The position numbers were made by a program, and so were the translations under genes. Below, one piece after another: positions 7,428 to 14,828 of a stretch of DNA of 64,000 nucleotides; positions within the stretch are counted from its first letter, which is position 1; each line of letters begins with the position of its first letter. Source of the stretch: Olsenella massiliensis (GTDB lineage: Bacteria; Actinomycetota; Coriobacteriia; Coriobacteriales; Atopobiaceae). The notes beneath the pieces were generated by a model, which saw only the letters and a list, made by a program, of their open reading frames with translations, was not told where the DNA came from and ran no database searches. Location of the stretch: contig NZ_LN898211.1 of the NCBI RefSeq assembly GCF_001457795.1, positions 310,001 to 374,000 on the forward strand, written 5' to 3'.

Positions 7428-8678
7428 ATGGCGGCCGCCACCGACCGAGGGGGCCGCAAGGCGGGCAGGCTCGCGCTGCTCGCCGCCATGGGTCCGGGCA
7501 TCCTGACGGCGCTGGCCGGCAACGACGCCGGCGGGGTCGCCACCTATTCCACCGCGGGAGCCACCTTTGGCTTTGGCATGCTCTGGACGGTGCCCCTCAT
7601 GTGCCTGCTGCTCATCGTGGTGCAGGAGACCTCCGCCCGCATGGGCTGCGCCACCGGCAAGGGCTTTGCCTCCCTCATTCGCGAGCGCTTTGGCATTCGC
7701 ATCTCCGCCGTCGCCATGCTGTCGCTCATCGTCTCCAACTTTGCCGTCACGCTTTCCGAGTTTGCGGGCATTGCCTCGGGCATGGCGCTCTTTGGGGTCC
7801 CCACCTGGGCCTCGGTTCCCATCGCCGCCATCACCACCTGGCTCTTGGCCGTGTCGGGGTCATACCGTCACATCGAGAAGATCCTCCTGGCCATTGGCCT
7901 CGTGTTCGTCACGTACATCGTTGCCGGGGTCATGGCGCATCCCGACTGGGGAGAGGCCCTTCGCTGCACCCTCGTTCCGCAGGCGTCCGCAGACCCCAGC
8001 TATATCTCGCTTTTGGTGGCAAACGTGGGAACGACCATCTCGCCTTACATGATCTTCATGGTGGCGAGCAACGTCGTCGAGAAGAACCTTGACGCCTCGG
8101 ACATCCCCGGGCAGCGGGCCGACAACGTGTCGGGCGCCATCTTTGCGGAGATAATCACCTGGTTCATCATCCTGACGACCGGAGCGGTCCTCTTTCCCGC
8201 CGGCATCCTGGTCAACGACGCGGCCGACGCCGCCCAGGCCCTCGTGCCCTTGGCCGGGCGCTATGCGTCGGCCATGTTTGCCGCAGGGCTCGTCGGCGCC
8301 TCGTTCTTGGCCGCCTGCGTCATGCCCGGCATCACCGCAGGGGCCCTCTGCGAGGCCTTTGGGTGGGAGCGCGGCATCAACCGGCGCTGGCAGGAGGCGC
8401 CGGTCTACTACGGCACCATCGCCCTCATCACGCTGGCGAGCGCGGGCCTCGTCCTGCTGCCCGGCGCGGACCTCTTTGGCATCATGATGGCGTCCCAGGT
8501 CATCAATGGCGTGCTGCTTCCCGTGCTGCTGCTGTGCATGGTCACCATCGCCGACGACCGCCACATCATGGGCGAGCACGCCAACGGACGACTGTGGAGC
8601 GGACTCACCTGGTTCACCATCGTCGCCGTCATCATCCTGACGGTGGTCATGTTCGTCTTCATGGCCCTGGGCTACTAG
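7428..8678 (+). CDS. NRAMP-related divalent metal transporter, probable magnesium type (NRMT)
   Basis: A 416-residue membrane protein of the NRAMP/SLC11 fold. Helix 1 reads LAGNDAGGVATYSTAGATFG, so the usual DPGN metal motif is DAGG. Helix 6 reads TTISPYMIFM, so the usual MPH is SPY and the thioether ligand that selects manganese and iron is gone. These changes are what is expected of the NRAMP-related magnesium transporters described for Eggerthella and relatives. The gene starts one base after the MgtE_N/CBS protein, giving a two-gene operon for magnesium. A start further upstream would overlap the previous gene heavily and is rejected. Confidence 0.88.
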   Translation: MAAATDRGGRKAGRLALLAAMGPGILTALAGNDAGGVATYSTAGATFGFGMLWTVPLMCLLLIVVQETSARMGCATGKGFASLIRERFGIRISAVAMLSLIVSNFAVTLSEFAGIASGMALFGVPTWASVPIAAITTWLLAVSGSYRHIEKILLAIGLVFVTYIVAGVMAHPDWGEALRCTLVPQASADPSYISLLVANVGTTISPYMIFMVASNVVEKNLDASDIPGQRADNVSGAIFAEIITWFIILTTGAVLFPAGILVNDAADAAQALVPLAGRYASAMFAAGLVGASFLAACVMPGITAGALCEAFGWERGINRRWQEAPVYYGTIALITLASAGLVLLPGADLFGIMMASQVINGVLLPVLLLCMVTIADDRHIMGEHANGRLWSGLTWFTIVAVIILTVVMFVFMALGY

Positions 8679-8692
8679 CGCGCGGCGCAGGA

Positions 8693-8747
8693 CGGCCGCG
8701 AGGGTACGCCCGAGAGAGCTCTCGGCGACGCCTGGCTGTCGCGGCCG
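8693..8747. terminator. Nested hairpin between convergent genes
   Basis: Arms CGGCCGCGA (8693-8701) and TCGCGGCCG (8739-8747) enclose an inner stem CCGAGAG/CTCTCGG (8710-8716 with 8719-8725). It lies between the convergent NRMT and PRC-barrel genes and could serve both directions. There is no T tract. Confidence 0.45.
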
Positions 8748-8758
8748 CACTGCGGAAG

Positions 8759-9469
8759 CTACTTGCTGGCGCGCTTGTACTCGTCCATGAACGAGCCGAA
8801 CATGCCCTTGGTCCTGCCCAGCTGTCGGCCCAGGGTCTTGCTCCCCTTGTCCAGCGCGCGAGCCGCCTTGTCATCCGCCTTCTTGGCGACGGCGGCGCCG
8901 CGGACCTTGGCGCGCGCGTAGCCCTCCCCGGCCTTGGCCGCCACGCCGCCCGTGAGCTCGGACGAGGCGACCTCGTCCGCCACGACCATGTAGCCCTTCG
9001 CATAGCCCCTAACGAGCGCGGCGGGAATGGGCAGGGCTCCAACGAGCGTCTGCGCCACGCCGCCGTCGCCCACGAAGAAGCACTCGACCTGCCCCGTCGT
9101 GGCGTCAAACGACGCATCGCTCACAAAGCCCAGCTCGCGGCCGCCCTCGGTGCGTGCGTCCATGCCCGACCAGATGATGCAGCGGTCCCAGTCAAGGCCC
9201 AGGCGCGTTTGGGCCGCCTGGTCGGTCCCCTCCTCGAGGTTGGTGACGACGAGCGTCTTAGCACGGCGCTCAAGGGCGTCGAGCGCCACAAAGACGTCGG
9301 GGCGCTTGATCATGCCGACGATGTCAGGGCGGCGGACCATGACGCCCACCACGCGCGTCCCCTCGGGCGAGAAGACCGCCGTCTTCACGCGACCAAAGCG
9401 TTTGCCTGCCCCGCCGCCCTTGGGAACGACCACCTTGAGCCTGTCGAGGTCACTCAGCCTCGTCGTCAT
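8759..9469 (-). CDS. PRC-barrel domain protein
   Basis: A 236-residue protein with two PRC-barrel-like halves: residues about 8-75 (GKRFGRVKTAVFSPEGTRVVGV) and about 90-150 (GGRELGFVSDASFDATTGQVE). The C-terminal 80 residues are Ala/Lys/Arg-rich and probably helical or disordered. PRC barrels are small beta domains found in RimM and photosynthetic reaction centres and often mediate protein binding. No catalytic residues or membrane segments are apparent. A GAGGAGG ribosome site precedes the ATG. It is followed by the magnesium genes in convergent orientation and preceded by a YtxH gene. The cellular role is unknown. Confidence 0.8.
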   Translation of the reverse strand: MTTRLSDLDRLKVVVPKGGGAGKRFGRVKTAVFSPEGTRVVGVMVRRPDIVGMIKRPDVFVALDALERRAKTLVVTNLEEGTDQAAQTRLGLDWDRCIIWSGMDARTEGGRELGFVSDASFDATTGQVECFFVGDGGVAQTLVGALPIPAALVRGYAKGYMVVADEVASSELTGGVAAKAGEGYARAKVRGAAVAKKADDKAARALDKGSKTLGRQLGRTKGMFGSFMDEYKRASK

Positions 9470-9536
9470 GCGCGCCTCCTCATATGCCCCATGGCCGCCC
9501 GCCCAGAGAGCCCTCGTGCCCGCGTCGGACAGAAGA

Positions 9537-9572
9537 GGGCGGACGGGGCGTGAGCGCCGCCCTCGTCCGCCC
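9537..9572 (-). terminator. Hairpin after the YtxH gene
   Basis: A perfect 9-base inverted repeat, GGGCGGACG (9537-9545) and CGTCCGCCC (9564-9572), with an 18-base loop that can pair further. It lies between the YtxH stop and the PRC-barrel gene. No clear T run follows, so it is a weak or Rho-assisted terminator candidate. Confidence 0.45.
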
Positions 9573-9618
9573 GCAGGCAGAAGCCATGACCGTGCCCCTC
9601 ACACGCCTACGTGCCCGC

Positions 9619-10095
9619 TTACTTGCCTTCCTCGACGTCGTTGGGGTCCTCGGCCGTCGCGGCGTCGCCGTCAACGATCTCCACATGGACGGACGCCGCC
9701 TCCTGGACGTTGTCCTTGACGTCTTCCACGCCCTCGGCAACCTTCTCCGCGACGCTGTTGACGGCCTCCTGGACCTGGGACGACGTCGTGCTGACCGCGT
9801 CTGACAGCGACGACCTCAGCTGGTCCATGCGCTCGCGAGCCAAGTCAACCTTGGCGCGAAGCTCGTCGGTGGTGGCGTCCACGTTGGGCCGGACGCTGTT
9901 GATCTTGTCTCCCACGACGCGCGAGCTGCGCTCGTAGGTGTCCACCGCGCTGTCCCAGGCGTCGTTCATGGCGTCGGCCACCCGGGCGCGGCTCTCGGAG
10001 CCCGTTCGGGGCGCCAGCAGCAGTCCTGCCATCACGCCAGCCGCAGCACCAAAGATGCTGCCGACGACAAATCCAAGTGTTCCCCTTGCGCTCAT
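9619..10095 (-). CDS. YtxH-domain protein
   Basis: A 158-residue protein with a hydrophobic glycine/alanine-rich N-terminus (FVVGSIFGAAAGVMAGLLLAPRTG) that ends in the LAPRTG motif typical of YtxH (often labelled gas-vesicle-like) proteins. The remainder is a long amphipathic helix or coiled coil with repeated Val, Ala and Ser, and an acidic tail. Proteins of this family are small membrane-associated, often stress-induced proteins of unknown biochemical function. AGGAGG lies 5-6 bases before the ATG. Its neighbours are a PRC-barrel gene downstream and the CphA-N-like gene upstream. Confidence 0.85.
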   Translation of the reverse strand: MSARGTLGFVVGSIFGAAAGVMAGLLLAPRTGSESRARVADAMNDAWDSAVDTYERSSRVVGDKINSVRPNVDATTDELRAKVDLARERMDQLRSSLSDAVSTTSSQVQEAVNSVAEKVAEGVEDVKDNVQEAASVHVEIVDGDAATAEDPNDVEEGK

Positions 10096-10210
10096 GACGT
10101 CCTCCTGTCGTTAGTCAAGCTCATTCGGCCAAAGTTGGATGCCCTCAAAACCTCCGCTCGCACCTTGCGTGCATGCGACGCCCACGGGACGATCGGTCGC
10201 CGTGAGATGA

Positions 10211-11650
10211 TCACCTCACTCTGTGGGGACCGGGAATATACTCCTCGGGAGCGACGTCGGATTCGTCGTCGCTCTCACCCTCGTCCGCGGCGGCCGTTGC
10301 GTCCTCCGACGCTTCGTCCGCCGTGCCGTCGTCGTCCTCTGCGACGCCGTCACCTGCCGCGGCGCCCTCGTCCCCCCGGATGGCCGCGACCTCGCCCGCG
10401 ACGAGGTTCTGCTGGGTGAAGGGAGAGGGGGCTGTCGCAGGGGGCTGGGGATGCATCAGCAGCTCCGCGAACTCGCTGTCATAGGGCTCGTCCTCCGCGT
10501 CGGCATCAACGTCAACGTCCACGCGCTCCCCGGGACGCTGCGCGGGGATGCGGGCGGTGTCCGAGAGAGTGCTCCCGTCGGCCTGGGCGGCATCTGACGA
10601 CTCGGGGCCGTCGGCTGAGGGAGCGTCCTCGATCGACGACGTCGCGTCAGGCTCGTCGCTTGGCCGGGCGGCGTCGCCCCTGGCCTCGACGCGCGCCGCG
10701 GCCGCCTGCGCGGCGGCCTGCTCCTGGGCGATCTGCTCGGCAAGGTCGCGGCGCCCCTGCCGGGAGCGACGCTCGGCCTCAAGGCGCTCGGCCTCCTCTT
10801 GGGCGCGGGTCTCGGCCTCAAGGCGCTCGGCCTCCTCGCGCTCCGCCTGGCGTGCCGCCTCGGCGTCCGCCTCCTCTTGGGCGCGCAGGCGCTCCTGTGC
10901 CTCGTACTCGTCAAGGTCCACCGCCCAGGACGGCGTCGCCGCCTTGCGCTCGGCGGCCTCCTCTTGGGCCCGGCGGCGGGCCTCCTCTTCGGCCTCAAGG
11001 CGGTCCGCCTCCTTGCGGGCGCGGGCCTCGGCCTCCACCTCCGCGCGGGCCTCGGCGATCTCGGCCTCGCGCTGGGCGATCTCGGCCTCGCGCTGGGCGA
11101 GGGCGCGCTGATACTCGGCGTCAACCTCGGCCCTCAGGGCGTCCTCCACCTCCTGGCGGTAGGTCACCTCGTGAATCTCGCCGATGTTCTGGACCATGCT
11201 CGTGAGCCCCGACACGATGGCCTCGACGTCGGGCGCCGGTTCGGCTCCGCCGCCAAAGGCCCAGTTGGCTATCCACACGGCGCTCGAGAGCGCCCCCATG
11301 ACCAGCACGTCGTCGGGACAGGAGAGCTCGATGTCAAAGCTGCGGTCGTCCCCCTCCACCGGGTAGGTCTTGCCCGAGCTTATGTCGGCGGAGGCGCTCG
11401 ACTGAGAGAGGAGCTCCACGGTCATGTGCTCAAGCAGGTGGGCAATCTCGGTGTCGCCCATGACCCCCTTGAACGACTCGTCCCGGTCGCCCATGCACAC
11501 ATGCTCCACGATGTGCGGCATGAGGTAGTAGATGCGCGTGGTGGCAACGAGGTCGTCGCTGGTCATGAGCGGCGCATCCTGCGTGACGTAGATGCGCGCC
11601 GTCAGGTTCTCGAGGCCAACCTTGACGCGCTTGATTTCGAAAAGTGCCAT
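10211..11650 (-). CDS. Cyanophycin-synthetase-N-like domain fused to a long charged coiled coil
   Basis: A 479-residue protein. Residues 1-135 resemble the N-terminal domain of cyanophycin synthetase: LMPHIVEHVCMGDRDESF near 43-60, then IAHLLEHMTVELLSQSS near 70-86. Both carry the HxxEH pattern, and the second has a following Glu, as in CphA (VEHxC..., GHIVEHIALEL). There is no ATP-grasp or Mur-ligase domain, so it cannot make cyanophycin alone. Residues about 165-320 are a Glu/Ala/Arg coiled coil with imperfect repeats such as REAEIA and RLEAE. The last 150 residues are acidic and disordered, ending in EEYIPGPHRVR. No signal peptide is visible. The function is unknown; a hydrolase or a scaffold is possible. 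Confidence 0.75.
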   Translation of the reverse strand: MALFEIKRVKVGLENLTARIYVTQDAPLMTSDDLVATTRIYYLMPHIVEHVCMGDRDESFKGVMGDTEIAHLLEHMTVELLSQSSASADISSGKTYPVEGDDRSFDIELSCPDDVLVMGALSSAVWIANWAFGGGAEPAPDVEAIVSGLTSMVQNIGEIHEVTYRQEVEDALRAEVDAEYQRALAQREAEIAQREAEIAEARAEVEAEARARKEADRLEAEEEARRRAQEEAAERKAATPSWAVDLDEYEAQERLRAQEEADAEAARQAEREEAERLEAETRAQEEAERLEAERRSRQGRRDLAEQIAQEQAAAQAAAARVEARGDAARPSDEPDATSSIEDAPSADGPESSDAAQADGSTLSDTARIPAQRPGERVDVDVDADAEDEPYDSEFAELLMHPQPPATAPSPFTQQNLVAGEVAAIRGDEGAAAGDGVAEDDDGTADEASEDATAAADEGESDDESDVAPEEYIPGPHRVR

Positions 11651-11737
11651 GGGACGGGACCTTCCCCTTGCGCTCGCTTGTACGCAGCCATTGTACCAAT
11701 GCCCACGCCACCACGCCCCGTGGGCGCGGCGAGGGGC

Positions 11738-13081
11738 CTATGAGGCGGCGTCGGCATCCCGTGAGGCGTCGGCATCCTCAGGGATCTCGTCGTCACGAGG
11801 CTCGGGCGCGCTCACGCGCAGCATGGACACGCGCCGGCCGCGCATGGACTGCACGTGAAACGTGTAGCCGTCGATCACAAACTCGTCTCCGGGGCGCGGC
11901 AGGCCGTCCGCCACGTCGATGACGAAGCCGGCGATGGTCTCGTACTCCTCGGAGTCCTCGATGGGCCAACCCAGCTCGATGGAGTCGTCAATGGGAAAGC
12001 GCCCGTCAACGAGCCACTCCCGGGCGCCCAGCTGGGTGAGGTACTTGTTGTCGGGGTCAAACTCGTCCTCGATCTCGCCGACGATCTCCTCGACGATGTC
12101 CTCGACCGTGATGACGCCCGCCGTGCCGCCGTACTCGTCCACGACGATGACCATCTGGTCGTGGGCGCTGCGCATCTCGGAGAGCAGGGGGATGATGTCC
12201 TTGGTGTCCGGGACGAAGTCGGGCTTGCGCATGTGGCGACGGATGCTGTCGGCCTGGGCGTGGTCGTCGAGCACGGGGCCGATGAGGTCCTTGATGTGGG
12301 CTATGCCCACGATGCGGTCAAGGTCCTCGTGATACACGGGAACGCGCGAGTAGCCCGTCCGACGCATGACGGCGAGCACGTCGCCCACCGAGCTGTCATC
12401 CTCCATGAACGTGACGTCAACGCGCGGGATCATGACCTCGCGGGCCTTGGCGTCGCCCAGGTCTATGACGTCGTGAATCATGGACTTTTCCTCGTCCGTG
12501 AGCTCGTCGGAGCCCCTGACCAGGTAGCGGATCTCGTCCTCGGAGACGTCCTGCCTGTCGTCGGTGCTCTTGATGTGCAGCAGGCGGGCGAGGCCGTTTG
12601 CCGTGGAGGCCGTCAGCGCCACGAGGGGGCGCGTGAGCACCGCAAAGCCGTTGATCGGGCCGACGACGCGCTTTGCCACGGCCTCGGCGTCCGCCATGGC
12701 GATGCGCTTGGGGACGAGCTCGCCCACCACGATGGAGAAGTACGACACCACGAGCGTGATCAGGACCGTCGCCAGGGCCTCGGAGAGGTGGGCCTCCACG
12801 CCCCACAGCGCGATCTGGGCGCCCAGGGGGCCCGACAGGCTCGTGGCGGCAAAGGCCGAGCTGAAGAAGCCCAGCAGGGTGATGGCAACCTGGATGGCGG
12901 CAAGGAAGTGCGCCGGGTCCTCGACGGCCACGGAGGCGATGGCGGCCCGTTGGTCGCCCTCCTCGGCGTCGTGGTCCAGCAGGGCCTTGCGCGCCGTCGA
13001 GAGCGCCATCTCTGACATGGAGAAGTACCCGTTGGCGATGGTGAGAAGGACGGTCACCACTATGGAGATTGCGATGTTCAT
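11738..13081 (-). CDS. CorC/HlyC-family protein (CNNM + CBS pair + CorC_HlyC domain)
   Basis: A 447-residue membrane protein. Order: a CNNM/DUF21 transmembrane domain, residues 1-190 (VTVLLTIANGYFSMSEMAL near 9-27, VGELVPKRIA near 120); a CBS pair at about 210-330 (REVMIPRVDVTFMEDD, SRVPVYHEDLDRIVGIAHIKDL, VVDEYGGTAGVITVEDIVEEIVGEI); and a C-terminal CorC_HlyC domain with DEFVIDGYTFHV. The family is linked to magnesium or cobalt efflux and membrane-stress resistance. The older hemolysin name is misleading. The ATG at 13081 begins the first membrane helix. An upstream reading frame exists but encodes no recognisable domain and overlaps the flippase gene. Confidence 0.9.
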   Translation of the reverse strand: MNIAISIVVTVLLTIANGYFSMSEMALSTARKALLDHDAEEGDQRAAIASVAVEDPAHFLAAIQVAITLLGFFSSAFAATSLSGPLGAQIALWGVEAHLSEALATVLITLVVSYFSIVVGELVPKRIAMADAEAVAKRVVGPINGFAVLTRPLVALTASTANGLARLLHIKSTDDRQDVSEDEIRYLVRGSDELTDEEKSMIHDVIDLGDAKAREVMIPRVDVTFMEDDSSVGDVLAVMRRTGYSRVPVYHEDLDRIVGIAHIKDLIGPVLDDHAQADSIRRHMRKPDFVPDTKDIIPLLSEMRSAHDQMVIVVDEYGGTAGVITVEDIVEEIVGEIEDEFDPDNKYLTQLGAREWLVDGRFPIDDSIELGWPIEDSEEYETIAGFVIDVADGLPRPGDEFVIDGYTFHVQSMRGRRVSMLRVSAPEPRDDEIPEDADASRDADAAS

Positions 13082-13229
13082 GCGCCTGGGCGCACCTTTC
13101 GTAGCGGCGGGGCGGCGGGGCGCAGCGACCGCCCCGGCAGGGAGGCTTCCTCGTCCATGGTAGCAGAACGAGGCGGCGGCGCCGGCACGGGCGGTGGGCG
13201 CGGAATCTCGGCGCGGTCGCGCCGGAACG

Positions 13230-14702
13230 TCAACGGCCGCCTTGGCCCCTCGGGGCGCCAAGCGCCTCGCGCGCCGTGCGCACGAGATACGAGAGCTCCT
13301 CCACCCTGAGCGCCGCAGCCAGCAGCAGGTAGACGGCAGAGAACGCCACGAGCTGCGCCAGGATCGTGACCCAAGGTCCCAGCGCCAGCGCGCCCAGCGG
13401 CGTCGCGCAGAGCGCCGCTGCGGCTGCCAGGCCAAAGGCCGGAGCGATGTCGCGCAGCTGATGAAGATAGGAGTACCCCACGATGCGCTTGTTGGGGAAG
13501 GCGTTGATGAAGGTGCAGACGACGTTGGAGAGGGCCGCCCCCACCACGATGGCGTCGATGCTCCTGAGCCCAAAGGCGGCCACGAGCAGGATGCCGAGGC
13601 CCACGACCACCTTGACGACCTCGAGCCTGAGAAACACGTCGCTGCGACCCATGCCGTTGAGCACCTGCAGGTTGGTGGTGTGGATGGGCAGCAGCGCATA
13701 GGCGAGGCAGTAGAGCTGAAGGTAGGGCACGGCGGGCTCCCACTGCGCGCCGAGGAGCGCCGGCACCAGCCGGGGGGCCACCAGGGCGAACCCCGTCATG
13801 GCCGGCACGACAAAGAAGGTGCTCGTCTTGAGCGCGCGACGCATGAGGCGACGCACCAGGGCGACGTCGCCCTGCACGCGTGACACGGCGGAGAGCATCA
13901 CCGGCTGGATGACGCTGTCGAGGAGGGTGCCCAGCTGCTGGGGGTACTTCTTGCCCTGTGACACCAGGCCCAGCTGAGACCCCGTGAACACGCGGCCTAT
14001 GACGAGGTCCGAGACGCTCTGGTTGGCCTGGTCGAGCAGGCCTGACGCCAGGAGCTTCCAGCCAAAGCCAAAGAGGCGGCGGGCCCGGTGGGGAACAAAG
14101 ACGGCCCGCGGCTTCCAGGGGATCTGGGCGGCGAGCACCGCGCACTTGGTGAGCTGGTAGGACAGCTGCTGCGCCACCAGAGCCCAGAGCCCGCCCCCCA
14201 TGAGGGCGCAGCCTATGCCCAGGACGCCGGAGGTCGCGGCCGCGCTCACCGTGGAGCGAAAGGTCTTGTGAAACTCCAGGTTGCGGGCGACGATGGCCTC
14301 CTGGATGGCGTTGAACGCGTTGATGACCAGCACCAGCACCAGCACGCGCAGCGGCCACAGCATGTCGGGCATGCGATAGAATCCCACGACGGCGGGGGCG
14401 GCAAAGAAGACGAGCGCGCACAGGGCCGCCGAGACCACGAGGCTCATCCAGAATACGGTGTCGTAGTCGTCCCGCGAGATGTCGGGCGCCTGGATGATGG
14501 CCGTGTTGAGCCCCGACTGCACGATGACGTTGCCCACGTTCACAAAGACGAGCATGATCGCCAGGGAGCCAAACTGGGTGGGCGAGAGCAGACGCGCCAT
14601 GACCACCTGGACCACGATCTGGATGAGCGCGGAGCCCCCCTGCTCAAAGAGCTTCCAGAACAGGGACGTGATCGTCCGCGACTTGAGGTCCTGCTGTGCC
14701 AT
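13230..14702 (-). CDS. Polysaccharide flippase (Wzx/WzxC-like, MOP superfamily)
   Basis: A 490-residue polytopic protein of about 12-14 membrane segments. It has the WzxC-type N-terminus, ITSLFWKLFEQGGSALIQIV...ARLLSPTQFGSLAIMLVF, and the conserved middle segment DLVIGRVFTGSQLGLVSQGKKYPQ. It should flip undecaprenyl-linked glycan units across the membrane for capsule, teichoic-like or glycoprotein polymers. No glycosyltransferase genes accompany it here, so the substrate cannot be inferred. A TAGAAT hexamer on the minus strand just upstream (14746-14751) may be its -10 box. Confidence 0.88.
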   Translation of the reverse strand: MAQQDLKSRTITSLFWKLFEQGGSALIQIVVQVVMARLLSPTQFGSLAIMLVFVNVGNVIVQSGLNTAIIQAPDISRDDYDTVFWMSLVVSAALCALVFFAAPAVVGFYRMPDMLWPLRVLVLVLVINAFNAIQEAIVARNLEFHKTFRSTVSAAATSGVLGIGCALMGGGLWALVAQQLSYQLTKCAVLAAQIPWKPRAVFVPHRARRLFGFGWKLLASGLLDQANQSVSDLVIGRVFTGSQLGLVSQGKKYPQQLGTLLDSVIQPVMLSAVSRVQGDVALVRRLMRRALKTSTFFVVPAMTGFALVAPRLVPALLGAQWEPAVPYLQLYCLAYALLPIHTTNLQVLNGMGRSDVFLRLEVVKVVVGLGILLVAAFGLRSIDAIVVGAALSNVVCTFINAFPNKRIVGYSYLHQLRDIAPAFGLAAAAALCATPLGALALGPWVTILAQLVAFSAVYLLLAAALRVEELSYLVRTAREALGAPRGQGGR

Positions 14703-14759
14703 GCGGCCCCTTCTCCCAAGATGTCCCGTGGCGCGTGTTCCCTAGATTCTAGGCGAGAA

Positions 14760-14797
14760 GGGAGGGCGCCCTGGCGCGGCGGCCAGAACGCCCTCCC
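14760..14797 (-). terminator. Terminator after the EF-G-like gene
   Basis: A perfect 9-base stem, GGGAGGGCG (14760-14768) with CGCCCTCCC (14789-14797), plus an inner CTGG/CCAG pair. In the minus direction it is followed by TTCT. It separates the EF-G-like gene from the flippase. Confidence 0.6.
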
Positions 14798-14828
14798 CCA
14801 CGCGTCTCACCGGAGCGCGCCCGGGACG

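Noticed and set aside
4682-7543. A 953-residue minus-strand frame
   Set aside because: It is opposite the DeoR gene and the MgtE-like gene, with no domain; a shadow of high-GC codon use.
11738-13699. A longer 653-residue form of the CorC/HlyC protein
   Set aside because: The first 206 residues are Arg/Ser/Trp-rich, have no domain and overlap the flippase gene; the family start is at 13081.
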